Shown here piece after piece: positions 24,553 through 32,907 of a stretch of 47,286 nucleotides of DNA. This DNA is from Kiritimatiellia bacterium (GTDB lineage: Bacteria > Verrucomicrobiota > Kiritimatiellia > RFP12 > UBA1067). Location of the stretch: NCBI GenBank assembly GCA_018384485.1, contig JAHBAE010000097.1, forward strand, positions 1 through 47,286. Direction: 5' to 3'. The number at the start of each line of letters is the position of its first letter. Position 1 is the stretch's first letter. Both the position numbers and the translations under genes were made by a program. Below the pieces are notes generated by a model. That model did no database searches, was not told the DNA's origin, and saw only the letters and a program-made list of their open reading frames with translations.

Positions 24553-26382
24553 TTACATGTTTGTAACGACAGCTTTAATGCGGCGCACACCGGCAGAGCT
24601 TGATTGCTCCTTGAGGATTTTAAAGCCTCCAAGCTCCTTGGTGTTGGCGACATGAGGACCGCAGCAGATTTCCTTTGAGACATCTCCTACGGAATAAAGC
24701 GTCACCTGCTCGCCGTACTTCGCGCCGAAAAGAGCCATAGCGCCTTCCGCCTTGGCCTCTTCAACCGTCGTCGTTTTCTTGGTAACTTCAATCCCCTGCT
24801 CGATCCATTCGTTGACGAGTTTTTCAACCTCAGCCTTCTGCTCGGCCGTCATAGGCTCGGGCCACGTGAAGTCAAAACGCAACCTTTCGGCAGTAATATT
24901 CGAGCCCTTCTGATTAGCTGTAGGACCGAGAACCTTATGGAGAGCTGCGTGTAGGAGATGCGTTGCCGTATGCATGCGAGTGACGACTTCGCTATTATCC
25001 TGAAGCCCGGCCTTAAACGAACCTGCGCTCGTTGTGCGCGAAAGTTCCTGATGCTTCCTGTTCGCCTCTTCAAAGCCTTCAATATCAACTTCAAGCGAAT
25101 CCTTCTTCGCCATCTCTACGGTCATTTCAAGCGGGAAGCCAAACGTATCGTAGAGCTTGAAAGCAGTCTTTCCGCTGATTTTCGTCTGAGAGTGGGCCTT
25201 AAGCTGCTCGGCGACTTTCTTGTACATCGCCTCGCCCTTGTCGAGCGTAGCATTGAAACGCTTCTCTTCCGCTTCAAGATCAAGGCGGCACTGATCGAGA
25301 TTCTGAGCAAGCTCAGGATAGACGTGTTTGTACTTTTCACAAACCGTCTCGGCAAGTTTCACGGTAAAGCCCTCGCCTATGCCAAGCATACGAGCGTAGC
25401 GAACGGCGCGGCGGATAAGACGCCTCAAAACGTAATTTGCCCCGACATTGCCAGGCTTTACGGCTCCCTTCGGATCGCAGAGAATAAACGTAGCCGTGCG
25501 CATGTGGTCGGCGATGATTCTGCGGGCGCGGAGAACTTCATCATCGCTCAATTGATTAGACGCCTCGCTTGAGCGAAGAGAATCGATGGCAGCCATGATG
25601 GGCGCGAAAATCTCAGTATCATAAACAGTAGGCGCGCCACTCATCATGCATACCGTGCGCTCGACTCCCATGCCTGTATCGACATTGTGGCGGCCGAGCG
25701 GAACGAAGCGGCCCTGCTCGTCTTTGTTGTACTGCATAAACACATCATTCCAGATTTCGATGTATTTTCCGCAGTGGCAACCAGGGCGGCAATCGTCACA
25801 GCATTTCTCTTTGCCTGTATCGATGAACATTTCCGTGTCAGGCCCGCACGGACCGGTTGTGACGGCAGGACCCCCCCAGTTGTCTTCGCGCGGCAGACGG
25901 TAAATGCGCTCGTCGGGAATACCGAGGCTTTTCCATATCGCGACCGCCTCCTCATCGGCAGGAATGTAGCCATCTTCCCCTTCTACGCCCTCGCCTTTGA
26001 AGACGGTTACTGAAAGCTGCTCCGGCGAAAAGCCCAAGTGCTGCGTTAGAAATTCGTAGCTCCAGGAAATCGCCTCTTTCTTGAAGTAGTCATTAAGCGA
26101 CCAATTGCCGAGCATCTCAAAAAACGTAAGATGCGCAGAATCGCCCACTGCATCGATATCACCCGTACGGATACATTTCTGAACATCGGTAAGACGAGTT
26201 CCGGCAGGATGCTCCATCGCGCCCATCAAATAAGGGACGAGCGGATGCATCCCGGCCGTAGTAAAAAGAACGGTGGGGTCGTTTTCGGGAATGACGGACG
26301 CGCCAGGAATGACTGCATGACCTTTTGATTTGAAAAATCCGAGATAAAGATCTCTTAATTCATCTGCTGTAATGTTTTTCAT
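24553..26382 (-). CDS. alaS: Alanyl-tRNA synthetase, short form lacking the C-Ala domain
   Basis: 609 residues, against about 870 in E. coli. The class II catalytic core is intact: FFKSKGHAVIPGASVIP, LFTTAGMHPLVPYL, TFFEMLGNWS and DTGMGVERT. A Cys-rich insert (KCCDDCRPGCHCGKY, about residues 190-205) may bind zinc. The editing domain keeps its four zinc ligands: HTATH around residue 472 and C-x3-H in CCGPH around 575. The protein then stops at GVRRIKAVVTNM, exactly where the DHHA1 or C-Ala oligomerisation and tRNA-elbow domain would begin. Such short forms exist in other bacteria, so this is likely a natural variant, not a frameshift: the following gene starts 6 nt later. Confidence 0.92.
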   Translation of the reverse strand: MKNITADELRDLYLGFFKSKGHAVIPGASVIPENDPTVLFTTAGMHPLVPYLMGAMEHPAGTRLTDVQKCIRTGDIDAVGDSAHLTFFEMLGNWSLNDYFKKEAISWSYEFLTQHLGFSPEQLSVTVFKGEGVEGEDGYIPADEEAVAIWKSLGIPDERIYRLPREDNWGGPAVTTGPCGPDTEMFIDTGKEKCCDDCRPGCHCGKYIEIWNDVFMQYNKDEQGRFVPLGRHNVDTGMGVERTVCMMSGAPTVYDTEIFAPIMAAIDSLRSSEASNQLSDDEVLRARRIIADHMRTATFILCDPKGAVKPGNVGANYVLRRLIRRAVRYARMLGIGEGFTVKLAETVCEKYKHVYPELAQNLDQCRLDLEAEEKRFNATLDKGEAMYKKVAEQLKAHSQTKISGKTAFKLYDTFGFPLEMTVEMAKKDSLEVDIEGFEEANRKHQELSRTTSAGSFKAGLQDNSEVVTRMHTATHLLHAALHKVLGPTANQKGSNITAERLRFDFTWPEPMTAEQKAEVEKLVNEWIEQGIEVTKKTTTVEEAKAEGAMALFGAKYGEQVTLYSVGDVSKEICCGPHVANTKELGGFKILKEQSSSAGVRRIKAVVTNM

Positions 26383-26440
26383 TTTTAAACTTCTTTTCTT
26401 TATTTTATTTGCCGTGGCGCGTTCGTTCTTATTTTACGCC

Positions 26441-28192
26441 TTAGCGAATCCCCTTAGCATTCATAAACTCCCAAATGCGATCCATCCACGTGTAGCTGCC
26501 AGTTCCCGGCGAAGCCTTCATCTGGAAGCAGTGGTGACGCGTGGCAAGAGTGTGGAGATCGCTCTGAATGCCCATACGGCGCATCTGTTCCCAGGCTTTT
26601 ACAGAATTCATGGCCGCCCATCCGTCGGCATCGCCGTGGATGAAGACCATCGGGCAGGTATCGAGGTCAAAGGCAAATTCAGGCACGAGCCTTGCATCGT
26701 CGCCATTGCCGCCGCCAACATTTTCTACGTCAACTCCGTCGGTGAGTGAGTATGCCGGATAGATTCCCACCGCCCAGTTGGCCTTGCAGGAGATATAATC
26801 AATCTGGTCCTGCGGCCAATATGCGAGAGAACGCGAGCTTGTCGCACCCATAAGCGTGAGGTGACCGCCTGCGGAGGAACCCATAATGCCAATCTTATTG
26901 GGGTCAAGCCCGAGCTTCGGGGCCTCGGCGCGGACGAGCCTAATGCAACGCTGAAGGTCTGCCCATGCCGTGGTATGCTTTGCAAGGCCTTTCGGACGGG
27001 GCGTGCGATATTTCATAGTTACAACCGTCATACCCTTCTCGTTGAGATAACGGCGGAACGGTGCAACCTCAAAACCATCAGGACCATTGAACTGGTAGGC
27101 GCCGCCCGAATAGATGATCTGAATCGACTTTGACGTCAACTTCTCAGGCACGAACCATTCGAGATAAGGGACACACTGGTGATCCTGCTTGTAAGGCATC
27201 TGAACACCAGCCCAAAGTTCTTTTTTAACATACTTGGATTTATCGTGGAAATCCTTGTTGTAACGATCTAAAAGAGGAACTTCCTTTTCAAGCGGCCCCA
27301 AAAAGCTCATCTGCTTCATGAACTCATGCATGCGGCCGAACCAGTTGTCATAGGCGGTGGAATTGTCCTTATCGGGATTATTGCCCCAGAAGCCGTGATT
27401 GCGGCCGCCGAAAAGATGCAGCTCCGCGGGAATTTTCCTTTTGCGAAGTTCACGGTAAACCAACGTGGAGGCCATCGGCGAAAAAAGGTCGATGCCGCCG
27501 TGAAGCATGCACATGGGAGGAGTTTTCTCGTCGAACTTAAAGCAGCTGTCGAGCTTTGCGTCAATAGCATCACCGCCGCGCATATTGGGAGTGCCGACGC
27601 CATCGTTGACAGCATAAGCGATAGCGGCCGTAATCGCCCAGTTGATGTTGCATGGCACTTCTTTATCGAGATTGTCGATAGGTTCATACGCGGGGGTGAG
27701 CGAGCTTGTCGCAAGAAGAAGCGCCAGGTGCGACCCTGCCGACATCGAGACGGTACCGATCTTGTTAGGATCGAACCCACGCTTGGCGGCATCGGCGCGA
27801 ACCATTCTCACGGCACGCTGACCATCCTGCCATGCCGTCTGCCAAATTGGCAACCCTTTCGGGCGCGGCGTACGATAAACGAAATTGACGCACTGGCAAC
27901 CGATGGCCGTGAAGCGCTCGCGCCATGCCTTAATAAGATCAACATCGCAGCATGCTGAATAGCTGCCGCCAGAAATCAAAATCATGCATGTGCCGTTAGG
28001 TTTTGCCGGCGGATCAAACCATTCAAGATAAGGCTCATTGCCTTTTTCCTTTTCATCCGTCATCGCGGCAATCTGATGCGGCTGAAAACAAGGCATAAGC
28101 CCTTTGGGCCATATCTTTACACGTTCTCCTGCAAAAGCGGAAGCAGCTAACGCTGAAACTCCGAGAATTGCAAACAGTAGTTTTGTATTCAT
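26441..28192 (-). CDS. Secreted protein with two tandem alpha/beta-hydrolase (esterase-type) domains
   Basis: 583 residues. A clear signal peptide (KLLFAILGVSALAASAFA) is followed by two homologous alpha/beta-hydrolase domains. Domain 1 (about 45-305) has the oxyanion-hole stretch LISGGSYSAC, VYRTPRPKGLP, nucleophile VSMSAGSHLAL, acid site MLHGGIDLFSP and His in GGRNHGFWG. Domain 2 (about 335-580) repeats them as IYSGGAYQFNG, KYRTPRPKGLA, MGSSAGGHLTL, FIHGDADGWAA and LATRHHCFQ. Both triads look complete. Similar secreted hydrolases deacetylate or deferuloylate plant polysaccharides; the substrate here is inferred only. AAAGGAC precedes the ATG. It lies between ruvA and alaS, an odd place for a catabolic enzyme. 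Confidence 0.85.
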   Translation of the reverse strand: MNTKLLFAILGVSALAASAFAGERVKIWPKGLMPCFQPHQIAAMTDEKEKGNEPYLEWFDPPAKPNGTCMILISGGSYSACCDVDLIKAWRERFTAIGCQCVNFVYRTPRPKGLPIWQTAWQDGQRAVRMVRADAAKRGFDPNKIGTVSMSAGSHLALLLATSSLTPAYEPIDNLDKEVPCNINWAITAAIAYAVNDGVGTPNMRGGDAIDAKLDSCFKFDEKTPPMCMLHGGIDLFSPMASTLVYRELRKRKIPAELHLFGGRNHGFWGNNPDKDNSTAYDNWFGRMHEFMKQMSFLGPLEKEVPLLDRYNKDFHDKSKYVKKELWAGVQMPYKQDHQCVPYLEWFVPEKLTSKSIQIIYSGGAYQFNGPDGFEVAPFRRYLNEKGMTVVTMKYRTPRPKGLAKHTTAWADLQRCIRLVRAEAPKLGLDPNKIGIMGSSAGGHLTLMGATSSRSLAYWPQDQIDYISCKANWAVGIYPAYSLTDGVDVENVGGGNGDDARLVPEFAFDLDTCPMVFIHGDADGWAAMNSVKAWEQMRRMGIQSDLHTLATRHHCFQMKASPGTGSYTWMDRIWEFMNAKGIR

Positions 28193-28217
28193 AATTAGTC
28201 CTTTCGTTTATTTGAAA

Positions 28218-28805
28218 TCACCTTGAAGCGAGGGCCATTTTGACCACCTTCTCTACCGTATCGGCATCAGGATGCGACGCAAACACATCTGCAACCATCT
28301 TTGATGAAGCTTCATCGCTGAACCCTAAAGCGCGCAGCGCCATGACGGAATCGCCCGCTATAGAGGAGGCAAGAGGCGAGCCCTTAACCGATGCGAAAAC
28401 AAACTTATCGACTTTATCCTTAAGCTCAAGACAGATTTTTCCAGCAGTTTTTTTGCCAATTCCTTTTATAGAGGAAACTCTCTTCACATCGCTGCTGGAA
28501 ATCGAGGTGGCAAGCTCGGAAAGAGATGCGGAGGAGAGTATTTGAAGCGCACTCTTGGGCCCCACTCCGCTTACCGAAAAAAGAAGAGTAAACATTTCAC
28601 GCTCCTGAGGAGTGGAAAAACCAAAAAGAGTCTCTCCATCTTCGCGCACGATATGAGAGACGAGAAGTTTTACATTCTCGCCTGTGCGAGGAAGCTTTTC
28701 ATACGTGGAGATGGGAATAAAAAGCTCATAACCGACTCCCCCCGCCTCAACAACTGCGCTGACGGGGCTTTTCTCCGTAAGCTCGCCTCGTATGTGAACA
28801 ATCAT
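28218..28805 (-). CDS. ruvA: Holliday junction branch-migration protein RuvA
   Basis: 195 residues from the ATG at 28805, which overlaps the lspA stop as ATGA; the frame running to 28898 is inside lspA. RuvA binds four-way junctions and loads the RuvB motor. The OB domain begins MIVHIRGELTEKSP and has VGYELFIPISTYEKLP. The two helix-hairpin-helix units are LFSVSGVGPKSALQILS and VSSIKGIGKKTAGKICLEL. The C-terminal RuvB-contact domain is ALRALGFSDEASSKMV. ruvB and ruvC are not in the window. Confidence 0.93.
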   Translation of the reverse strand: MIVHIRGELTEKSPVSAVVEAGGVGYELFIPISTYEKLPRTGENVKLLVSHIVREDGETLFGFSTPQEREMFTLLFSVSGVGPKSALQILSSASLSELATSISSSDVKRVSSIKGIGKKTAGKICLELKDKVDKFVFASVKGSPLASSIAGDSVMALRALGFSDEASSKMVADVFASHPDADTVEKVVKMALASR

Positions 28806-29299
28806 AGAGATGCACTTTCTTTGGAAGGAGCCGTAATAGATAAAAGCAGCATCGCCCCGGCCGCAACTGAAATATATACATCGGCAAGGTTGAAGCACGG
28901 GAAGTGATTAGCGCGGAAGTAGAAATCAAACATATCGATCACATACCCCCTAAACACTCTGTCGGCAAGATTGCCGAGAATCCCGGCATAGAGAAGAACT
29001 TCCGTAACGTGAGGAAGGAACTTAAGCTTTGCAGCAGTATTTCCGAAACAGAAAACATCCTTGCGGTAGCGGATAACGAAGAACAAGGCTACAACTGCAA
29101 AGACGGCAAGCAACCACACCTTTCCCTGCAAAAGCCCCCACGCGCATCCGCGGTTCTCAACATACGCAAGATTAAAGAGGCCCGGAATTATGGGAACGGC
29201 CGCGGCCCCTTTCAGGTTTGCCGCGGCAAGCTCCTTTACAATTCCGTCGGCCAAAAGCAGATGGGCGACAGATAATAAAACGATTGCAAAGCGAATCAC
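28802..29299 (-). CDS. lspA: Lipoprotein signal peptidase (signal peptidase II)
   Basis: 165 residues, starting at the GTG at 29299. This start overlaps the dksA-like stop as GTGA and has GGAGAAGG 7 nt upstream; the frame open to 29401 is inside the preceding gene. LspA cleaves the signal peptide of prolipoproteins in the inner membrane. Four hydrophobic segments are visible, starting with IRFAIVLLSVAHLLLADG. The two catalytic Asp lie in GNLADRVFRGYVIDMFDF and CFNLADVYIS, and the early motif LAYVENRGCAWGLL corresponds to the usual NxGxAFG region with Cys. Adjacent genes are dksA-like and ruvA. Confidence 0.92.
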   Translation of the reverse strand: MIRFAIVLLSVAHLLLADGIVKELAAANLKGAAAVPIIPGLFNLAYVENRGCAWGLLQGKVWLLAVFAVVALFFVIRYRKDVFCFGNTAAKLKFLPHVTEVLLYAGILGNLADRVFRGYVIDMFDFYFRANHFPCFNLADVYISVAAGAMLLLSITAPSKESASL

Positions 29300-29901
29300 T
29301 TTGACGCCTTCTCCAACTCGCTCTGACATTCCATGCATGTCAGAACGAACGGCTGGTTCAAAAGACGCGGTTTGCGGATAAGCTGCCCGCAAACAGTGCA
29401 TACTCCATACGTTCCTTCATCAATGCGATGAAGCGCCTCGTCTATCTGCTGAATGGTTCTCTTAATCGAGCCCATCTGCCCGAGAGCCTGGAGACGAAGA
29501 GTCTGATTTGTGCCATCGCCGCCATCAGCCTCGTGATCCTCCGCTTCGTTAAAGCCTGTAGCCTTCATGGCATCGACGCCTGAAAGAGCATCCTCACGCG
29601 CCTCAACAAGGCGCTTGCGGAAAGCCTTAAGATCGGCCGCGGGGAACTTCTCAGTATTCTTCCCCTGCGCACGGGTAGTGGGACGACGCGTAAGGCGCAC
29701 GGACTCGGCGGCCTCTTTCGCCTCGCGCTTTTCCGCTGCCTTTATTTCAGCCTTCATCTGCTGGACAATCGACATGCCGAAAGCGACTGCTTTTTCTGTA
29801 TCCACAGGCACGTACTCGCCCTCAGGCGGACGCGCATTAGGAGAGAGACGCTTGATGATGCGCGGCGGCACACGATGCGGATTATTCGTATTCTTAGCCA
29901 T
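29296..29901 (-). CDS. DksA/TraR-family zinc-finger transcription factor
   Basis: 201 residues. The C-terminus has the DksA/TraR zinc finger, C-x2-C-x17-C-x2-C (CTVCGQLIRKP ... CMECQ), preceded by the helix IQQIDEALHRIDEGTYGVC. A coiled coil covers about residues 95-160 (FRKRLVEAREDALSGVDAM). Relatives enter the RNA polymerase secondary channel and alter initiation at rRNA and other promoters. The first 95 residues are an extra basic and Pro/Ala-rich extension absent from E. coli DksA (151 residues). AAAGGAGA lies 6 nt before the ATG. The gene is 16 nt after the long greA gene, so two secondary-channel factors may be made from one mRNA. Confidence 0.88.
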   Translation of the reverse strand: MAKNTNNPHRVPPRIIKRLSPNARPPEGEYVPVDTEKAVAFGMSIVQQMKAEIKAAEKREAKEAAESVRLTRRPTTRAQGKNTEKFPAADLKAFRKRLVEAREDALSGVDAMKATGFNEAEDHEADGGDGTNQTLRLQALGQMGSIKRTIQQIDEALHRIDEGTYGVCTVCGQLIRKPRLLNQPFVLTCMECQSELEKASK

Positions 29902-29917
29902 TTAAGTCTCCTTTAAA

Positions 29918-32032
29918 TTAAATCTGTACACCGGCGGGAAGTTGCATCCATTCGCGTATTTCAGCGGGAAGAGGACGAATCTCCTTGATAGTAGCAAACA
30001 TCAGATTACCGTCAACATCGGGCATCTCAAAGCCGTCTCCAACTTTCTTGCCGAGGAGATTCTGGGCAACGCGCGTTTTCGAGGAGAGAATCCCCATGTC
30101 AGGCTCGTTATCCCACTCGCCGAGGATATGCCAGACTTTCTCGCCGTCCTTAACAGTTGCGACGACTGTAACGCCAGGCATAACCTCATCCGTTGTAGCA
30201 TCGGCGAAATCAGAAGGTTTGACGGCGTCGAGATCGGCCTGCATGAGCGTTTGCTTCTGCATGAGCTGACGCTGCTCGTCCTTAGCATACTGATATTCCG
30301 CATTTTCGGAGAGGTCGCCAAAGCCCTTAGCGAACTCGATCTTGCGGACGTTCTCAGGCATATCCTCATTGATGAGCTTGATGTATTCAGCCTTCCTTAA
30401 ACCGTAGCTGCGGTAAGATGTCAAGCGTGCATATTCACGCTTCTTCTCCACTTTGACAAGATGAACCTCAAGCTGAGGAACGATCTTCGTCATGCGGATG
30501 ACGATTGTATGGTGAGTCGACGGATCCCACGCGATGGACGCCTGGAAACGCTCAAAGAAGAGCGCCTGATCGGCAGGAGAAAGAAGTGAGAACATCTTCT
30601 CAAGCCAAGCCTTGTCGGCAAAGAGCCTGCGAACGATATTCTGCATCTTGAGAATCTCACCGTTGCGACGGCCTTCTCCAAGCACGATGGCATGAGAGAG
30701 AATGGTCGTAAGCGGCGGAAGCTCATCCCAAAGTTTATACGTCTTGAGAGTGCGGATTTTCTTATCGTCAATCGGAACATCGACATATTCGAATGTGCCG
30801 AACTGCTCTATGCGGCCAGCGATAAGCGTGGTGAGCGTCGCAGGAGACTGCGTCTCTTTCATCAAATCGCCGACAATTTTGCGGCATGGATAGGAAACAA
30901 TATTGCCGTCCGCATCCTTCTCGGTCCAGTCATTGAACATATTGACAATTTCAGTGACTGCGGCAAAACAAAACTCGGGAATCGCCTCGCAGATTTTCTT
31001 CTTTGAAGCGTCATCATACGCGAGAAACGCGATAAGAGCGCCAACGTCGCGCGCGGGGAGAAGCGCGGCGGCTTTGATATAACGCTTGCGCTCCCAGAGG
31101 TAATCGCGCATTTCCTGCGCGGCCGGACGGTCAAAACCGTACTGGGCCGTTACGCAAGCGAGCTTCGCGTAAAGAGCGTCGTCAACATTGCGCGCTGCAG
31201 TAACGGCAAAAACGAGCCTGTCGGCGATTTTTGCGCGGACAGTTTCATCAGCATTCTTGAACTCGCTTTTCGAAGCGAAGCTTTGAAGTGAGGCGAGAAT
31301 GATTTTAGGATCTGTCTCATGAGAGAACGCCGTAAGCCAGCTATCGCCGTAATCCTCAACCTTGGCCACGATACGGATAGGATCTGCTTTGCGGGCAGGT
31401 ATGACAACGCACTTATCCTGCTTAAGCCCCGTGCGTGCCGCCTCCCAGAACTTTTTCCAGTTGGCGCTTTTTACAAAACCGTTTACTACGCAGTAATCTT
31501 CAAGGCGGATAAGCGTCATTGAAGAACCGTTAGACTCGATAACTTTCTTTACGAAAGCTGCGGGGGAATCTCTTAAAAGCATCTCGAAGCCGGCCGGATC
31601 AACCTCGCGCATAACGAGGATGTGGCCATCGGGAGCGCTTTCAAGCATGTCGGCCGCGGCGGCGTAAGTGAACTGGTGCCCCATTTTCAACTTGAAATCC
31701 ACCGTTATGCGGCGGTAGAAGTCGTCAATACGCTTGACCTTTCCTACGCCCCACGTCTTATTAAGAACTAAAGTTCCCACTCTGAAAGAAACAAGCTTCT
31801 CAAGCCGCACCAAAGCCTTGTCGAGAGGATATTCGCCGAAGCCGGCGCCATCTATAAACGAAAGAAGAAGGCGATCTTCCGTCGTCTTCTTCAACGCATC
31901 TTTTACACCTGCCGACTGGAGGGATTTATTGATTTGATCAAGATTACCCCTTACCAGACGCAACGCACTCTCGAAGTCGTGCGTTTCGACACATTTATTA
32001 AGCTCTTCTACCAACGCTGCTATATCAGCCAT
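29918..32032 (-). CDS. Long GreA-type transcript cleavage factor with large N-terminal domain
   Basis: 704 residues. Residues about 555-704 are a complete GreA/GreB factor. The coiled-coil tip GFGDLSENAEYQYAKDE keeps the acidic residues that stimulate RNA polymerase to cleave backtracked RNA. The C-terminal FKBP-like globule has EVMPGVTVVATVKDG and LLGKKVGDGFEMPDVDG. The first 550 residues are a helical domain without recognisable catalytic motifs (LVEELNKCVETHDFESALRL at the start). Chlamydial GreA has the same large extension, about 715 residues in all, which is my main reason for a PVC placement. AGGAGGAG lies before the ATG; the promoter is at 32065-32075. Confidence 0.88.
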   Translation of the reverse strand: MADIAALVEELNKCVETHDFESALRLVRGNLDQINKSLQSAGVKDALKKTTEDRLLLSFIDGAGFGEYPLDKALVRLEKLVSFRVGTLVLNKTWGVGKVKRIDDFYRRITVDFKLKMGHQFTYAAAADMLESAPDGHILVMREVDPAGFEMLLRDSPAAFVKKVIESNGSSMTLIRLEDYCVVNGFVKSANWKKFWEAARTGLKQDKCVVIPARKADPIRIVAKVEDYGDSWLTAFSHETDPKIILASLQSFASKSEFKNADETVRAKIADRLVFAVTAARNVDDALYAKLACVTAQYGFDRPAAQEMRDYLWERKRYIKAAALLPARDVGALIAFLAYDDASKKKICEAIPEFCFAAVTEIVNMFNDWTEKDADGNIVSYPCRKIVGDLMKETQSPATLTTLIAGRIEQFGTFEYVDVPIDDKKIRTLKTYKLWDELPPLTTILSHAIVLGEGRRNGEILKMQNIVRRLFADKAWLEKMFSLLSPADQALFFERFQASIAWDPSTHHTIVIRMTKIVPQLEVHLVKVEKKREYARLTSYRSYGLRKAEYIKLINEDMPENVRKIEFAKGFGDLSENAEYQYAKDEQRQLMQKQTLMQADLDAVKPSDFADATTDEVMPGVTVVATVKDGEKVWHILGEWDNEPDMGILSSKTRVAQNLLGKKVGDGFEMPDVDGNLMFATIKEIRPLPAEIREWMQLPAGVQI

Positions 32033-32064
32033 CTGCTCCTCCTATTAAAAAAATGATGTTGCGT

Positions 32065-32075
32065 ATTATATCAAA
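32065..32075 (-). promoter_or_regulatory. Extended -10 promoter of the greA-dksA-lspA series
   Basis: The minus strand reads TTTGATATAATACGC. A leader of about 25 nt with AGGAGGAG follows. The TTTG portion is also the 3' end of the strong hairpin at 32072-32113, so promoter and hairpin overlap. Confidence 0.65.
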
Positions 32076-32113
32076 TTTCAGCCTTGCGTGCATACATGCA
32101 AGGTTGAAATTTG
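32072..32113 (-). terminator. Strong 19-bp hairpin after ymdB-like gene, merging into the greA promoter
   Basis: CAAATTTCA then G then CCTTGC (32072-32087) pairs with GCAAGG then T then TGAAATTTG (32098-32113). The outer stem continues through GTG/CAT around the loop CATA. This gives 19 consecutive pairs, two of them G-U on one strand. It begins 18 nt past the stop codon of the phosphoesterase gene. On the minus strand it is followed by ATATAATACG with no U-run, so termination is probable from stem strength but not textbook. Confidence 0.6.
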
Positions 32114-32130
32114 GGCCTTAGGGAGAAAAA

Positions 32131-32907
32131 TCAATCTTCTTTGATGCGGAACGATTCAATCGCTTTTGCTTTGCGAGTTGCCGCATCAATCGTAAGAGCG
32201 ACGCCCTCAAGCACACAAGGCCCTTGCGCCACTTCAAAACGCGAAGGAATGCCTGTAATGAACTTTTTAGTTACAGGATTAAATTCCCTTCCAATGGAAG
32301 AATGATACGGCCCCGTCATTCCAAGATCGGTAATAAATGCCGTGCCGCCCGGAAAAATACGAGCATCTGACGTCTGCACATGCGTGTGAGTGCCGGCAAG
32401 CGCCGCGACACGACCATCTAAATAATTCGCAAGAGTCACCTTTTCGCTCGTCGCCTCTGCATGGAAATCCACAATGACAGGAATATCAGCCGGAATTTCT
32501 TTGAGCGCCTTGTCGGCCGCCTTAAACGGACAATCGACACTCTGCATAAACACCCGCCCTTGAAGATTTAGCACCGCAAACCTAAAAGACGGCATTGTCA
32601 CGATACACCAGCCGCGCCCGGGACATTCGCTTGGAAAATTCGCGGGGCGCACAAGGTTCTCGATGCGCCCTATCTGGCCTGCAAATTCCTTCTGCCCCCA
32701 CGTATGATCGCCAAGCGTAATAGCATCAGCCCCTGAGAGGAAAATCTCATTGGCCAGAGATTCTGTGATGCCAGAGCCTGCAGCGCAATTTTCCGCATTG
32801 ACAACGGCTGCCGCCGCTCCATAGGAATCTTTGAGTTTTTTAAGTTCCCTCTTAAGTATCCGCCGCCCGGGAGAGCCGACCACATCGCCTATCATCAAAA
32901 CTGTCAT
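32131..32907 (-). CDS. YmdB-family metallophosphoesterase
   Basis: 258 residues from the ATG at 32907, with GGAG 8 nt upstream and an ATGA overlap with the preceding gene. The fold is a calcineurin-like phosphoesterase. Metal ligands are seen in MIGDVVGSPGRR, NAENCAAGSGIT, TLGDHTWGQKE, VDFHAEATSEK and LAGTHTHVQTSDARI. The family signature near the end is TDLGMTGPYHSSIGRE. B. subtilis YmdB hydrolyses cyclic nucleotides and affects biofilm and RNA turnover; the role here is inferred only by family. It is the last gene before the 32072-32113 hairpin. Confidence 0.9.
   Translation of the reverse strand: MTVLMIGDVVGSPGRRILKRELKKLKDSYGAAAAVVNAENCAAGSGITESLANEIFLSGADAITLGDHTWGQKEFAGQIGRIENLVRPANFPSECPGRGWCIVTMPSFRFAVLNLQGRVFMQSVDCPFKAADKALKEIPADIPVIVDFHAEATSEKVTLANYLDGRVAALAGTHTHVQTSDARIFPGGTAFITDLGMTGPYHSSIGREFNPVTKKFITGIPSRFEVAQGPCVLEGVALTIDAATRKAKAIESFRIKED

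Noticed and set aside
24958-25572. 204-residue plus-strand open frame
   Set aside because: Antisense to alaS; a codon-bias shadow.
27326-27958. 210-residue plus-strand open frame
   Set aside because: Antisense to the tandem esterase gene; no family resemblance.
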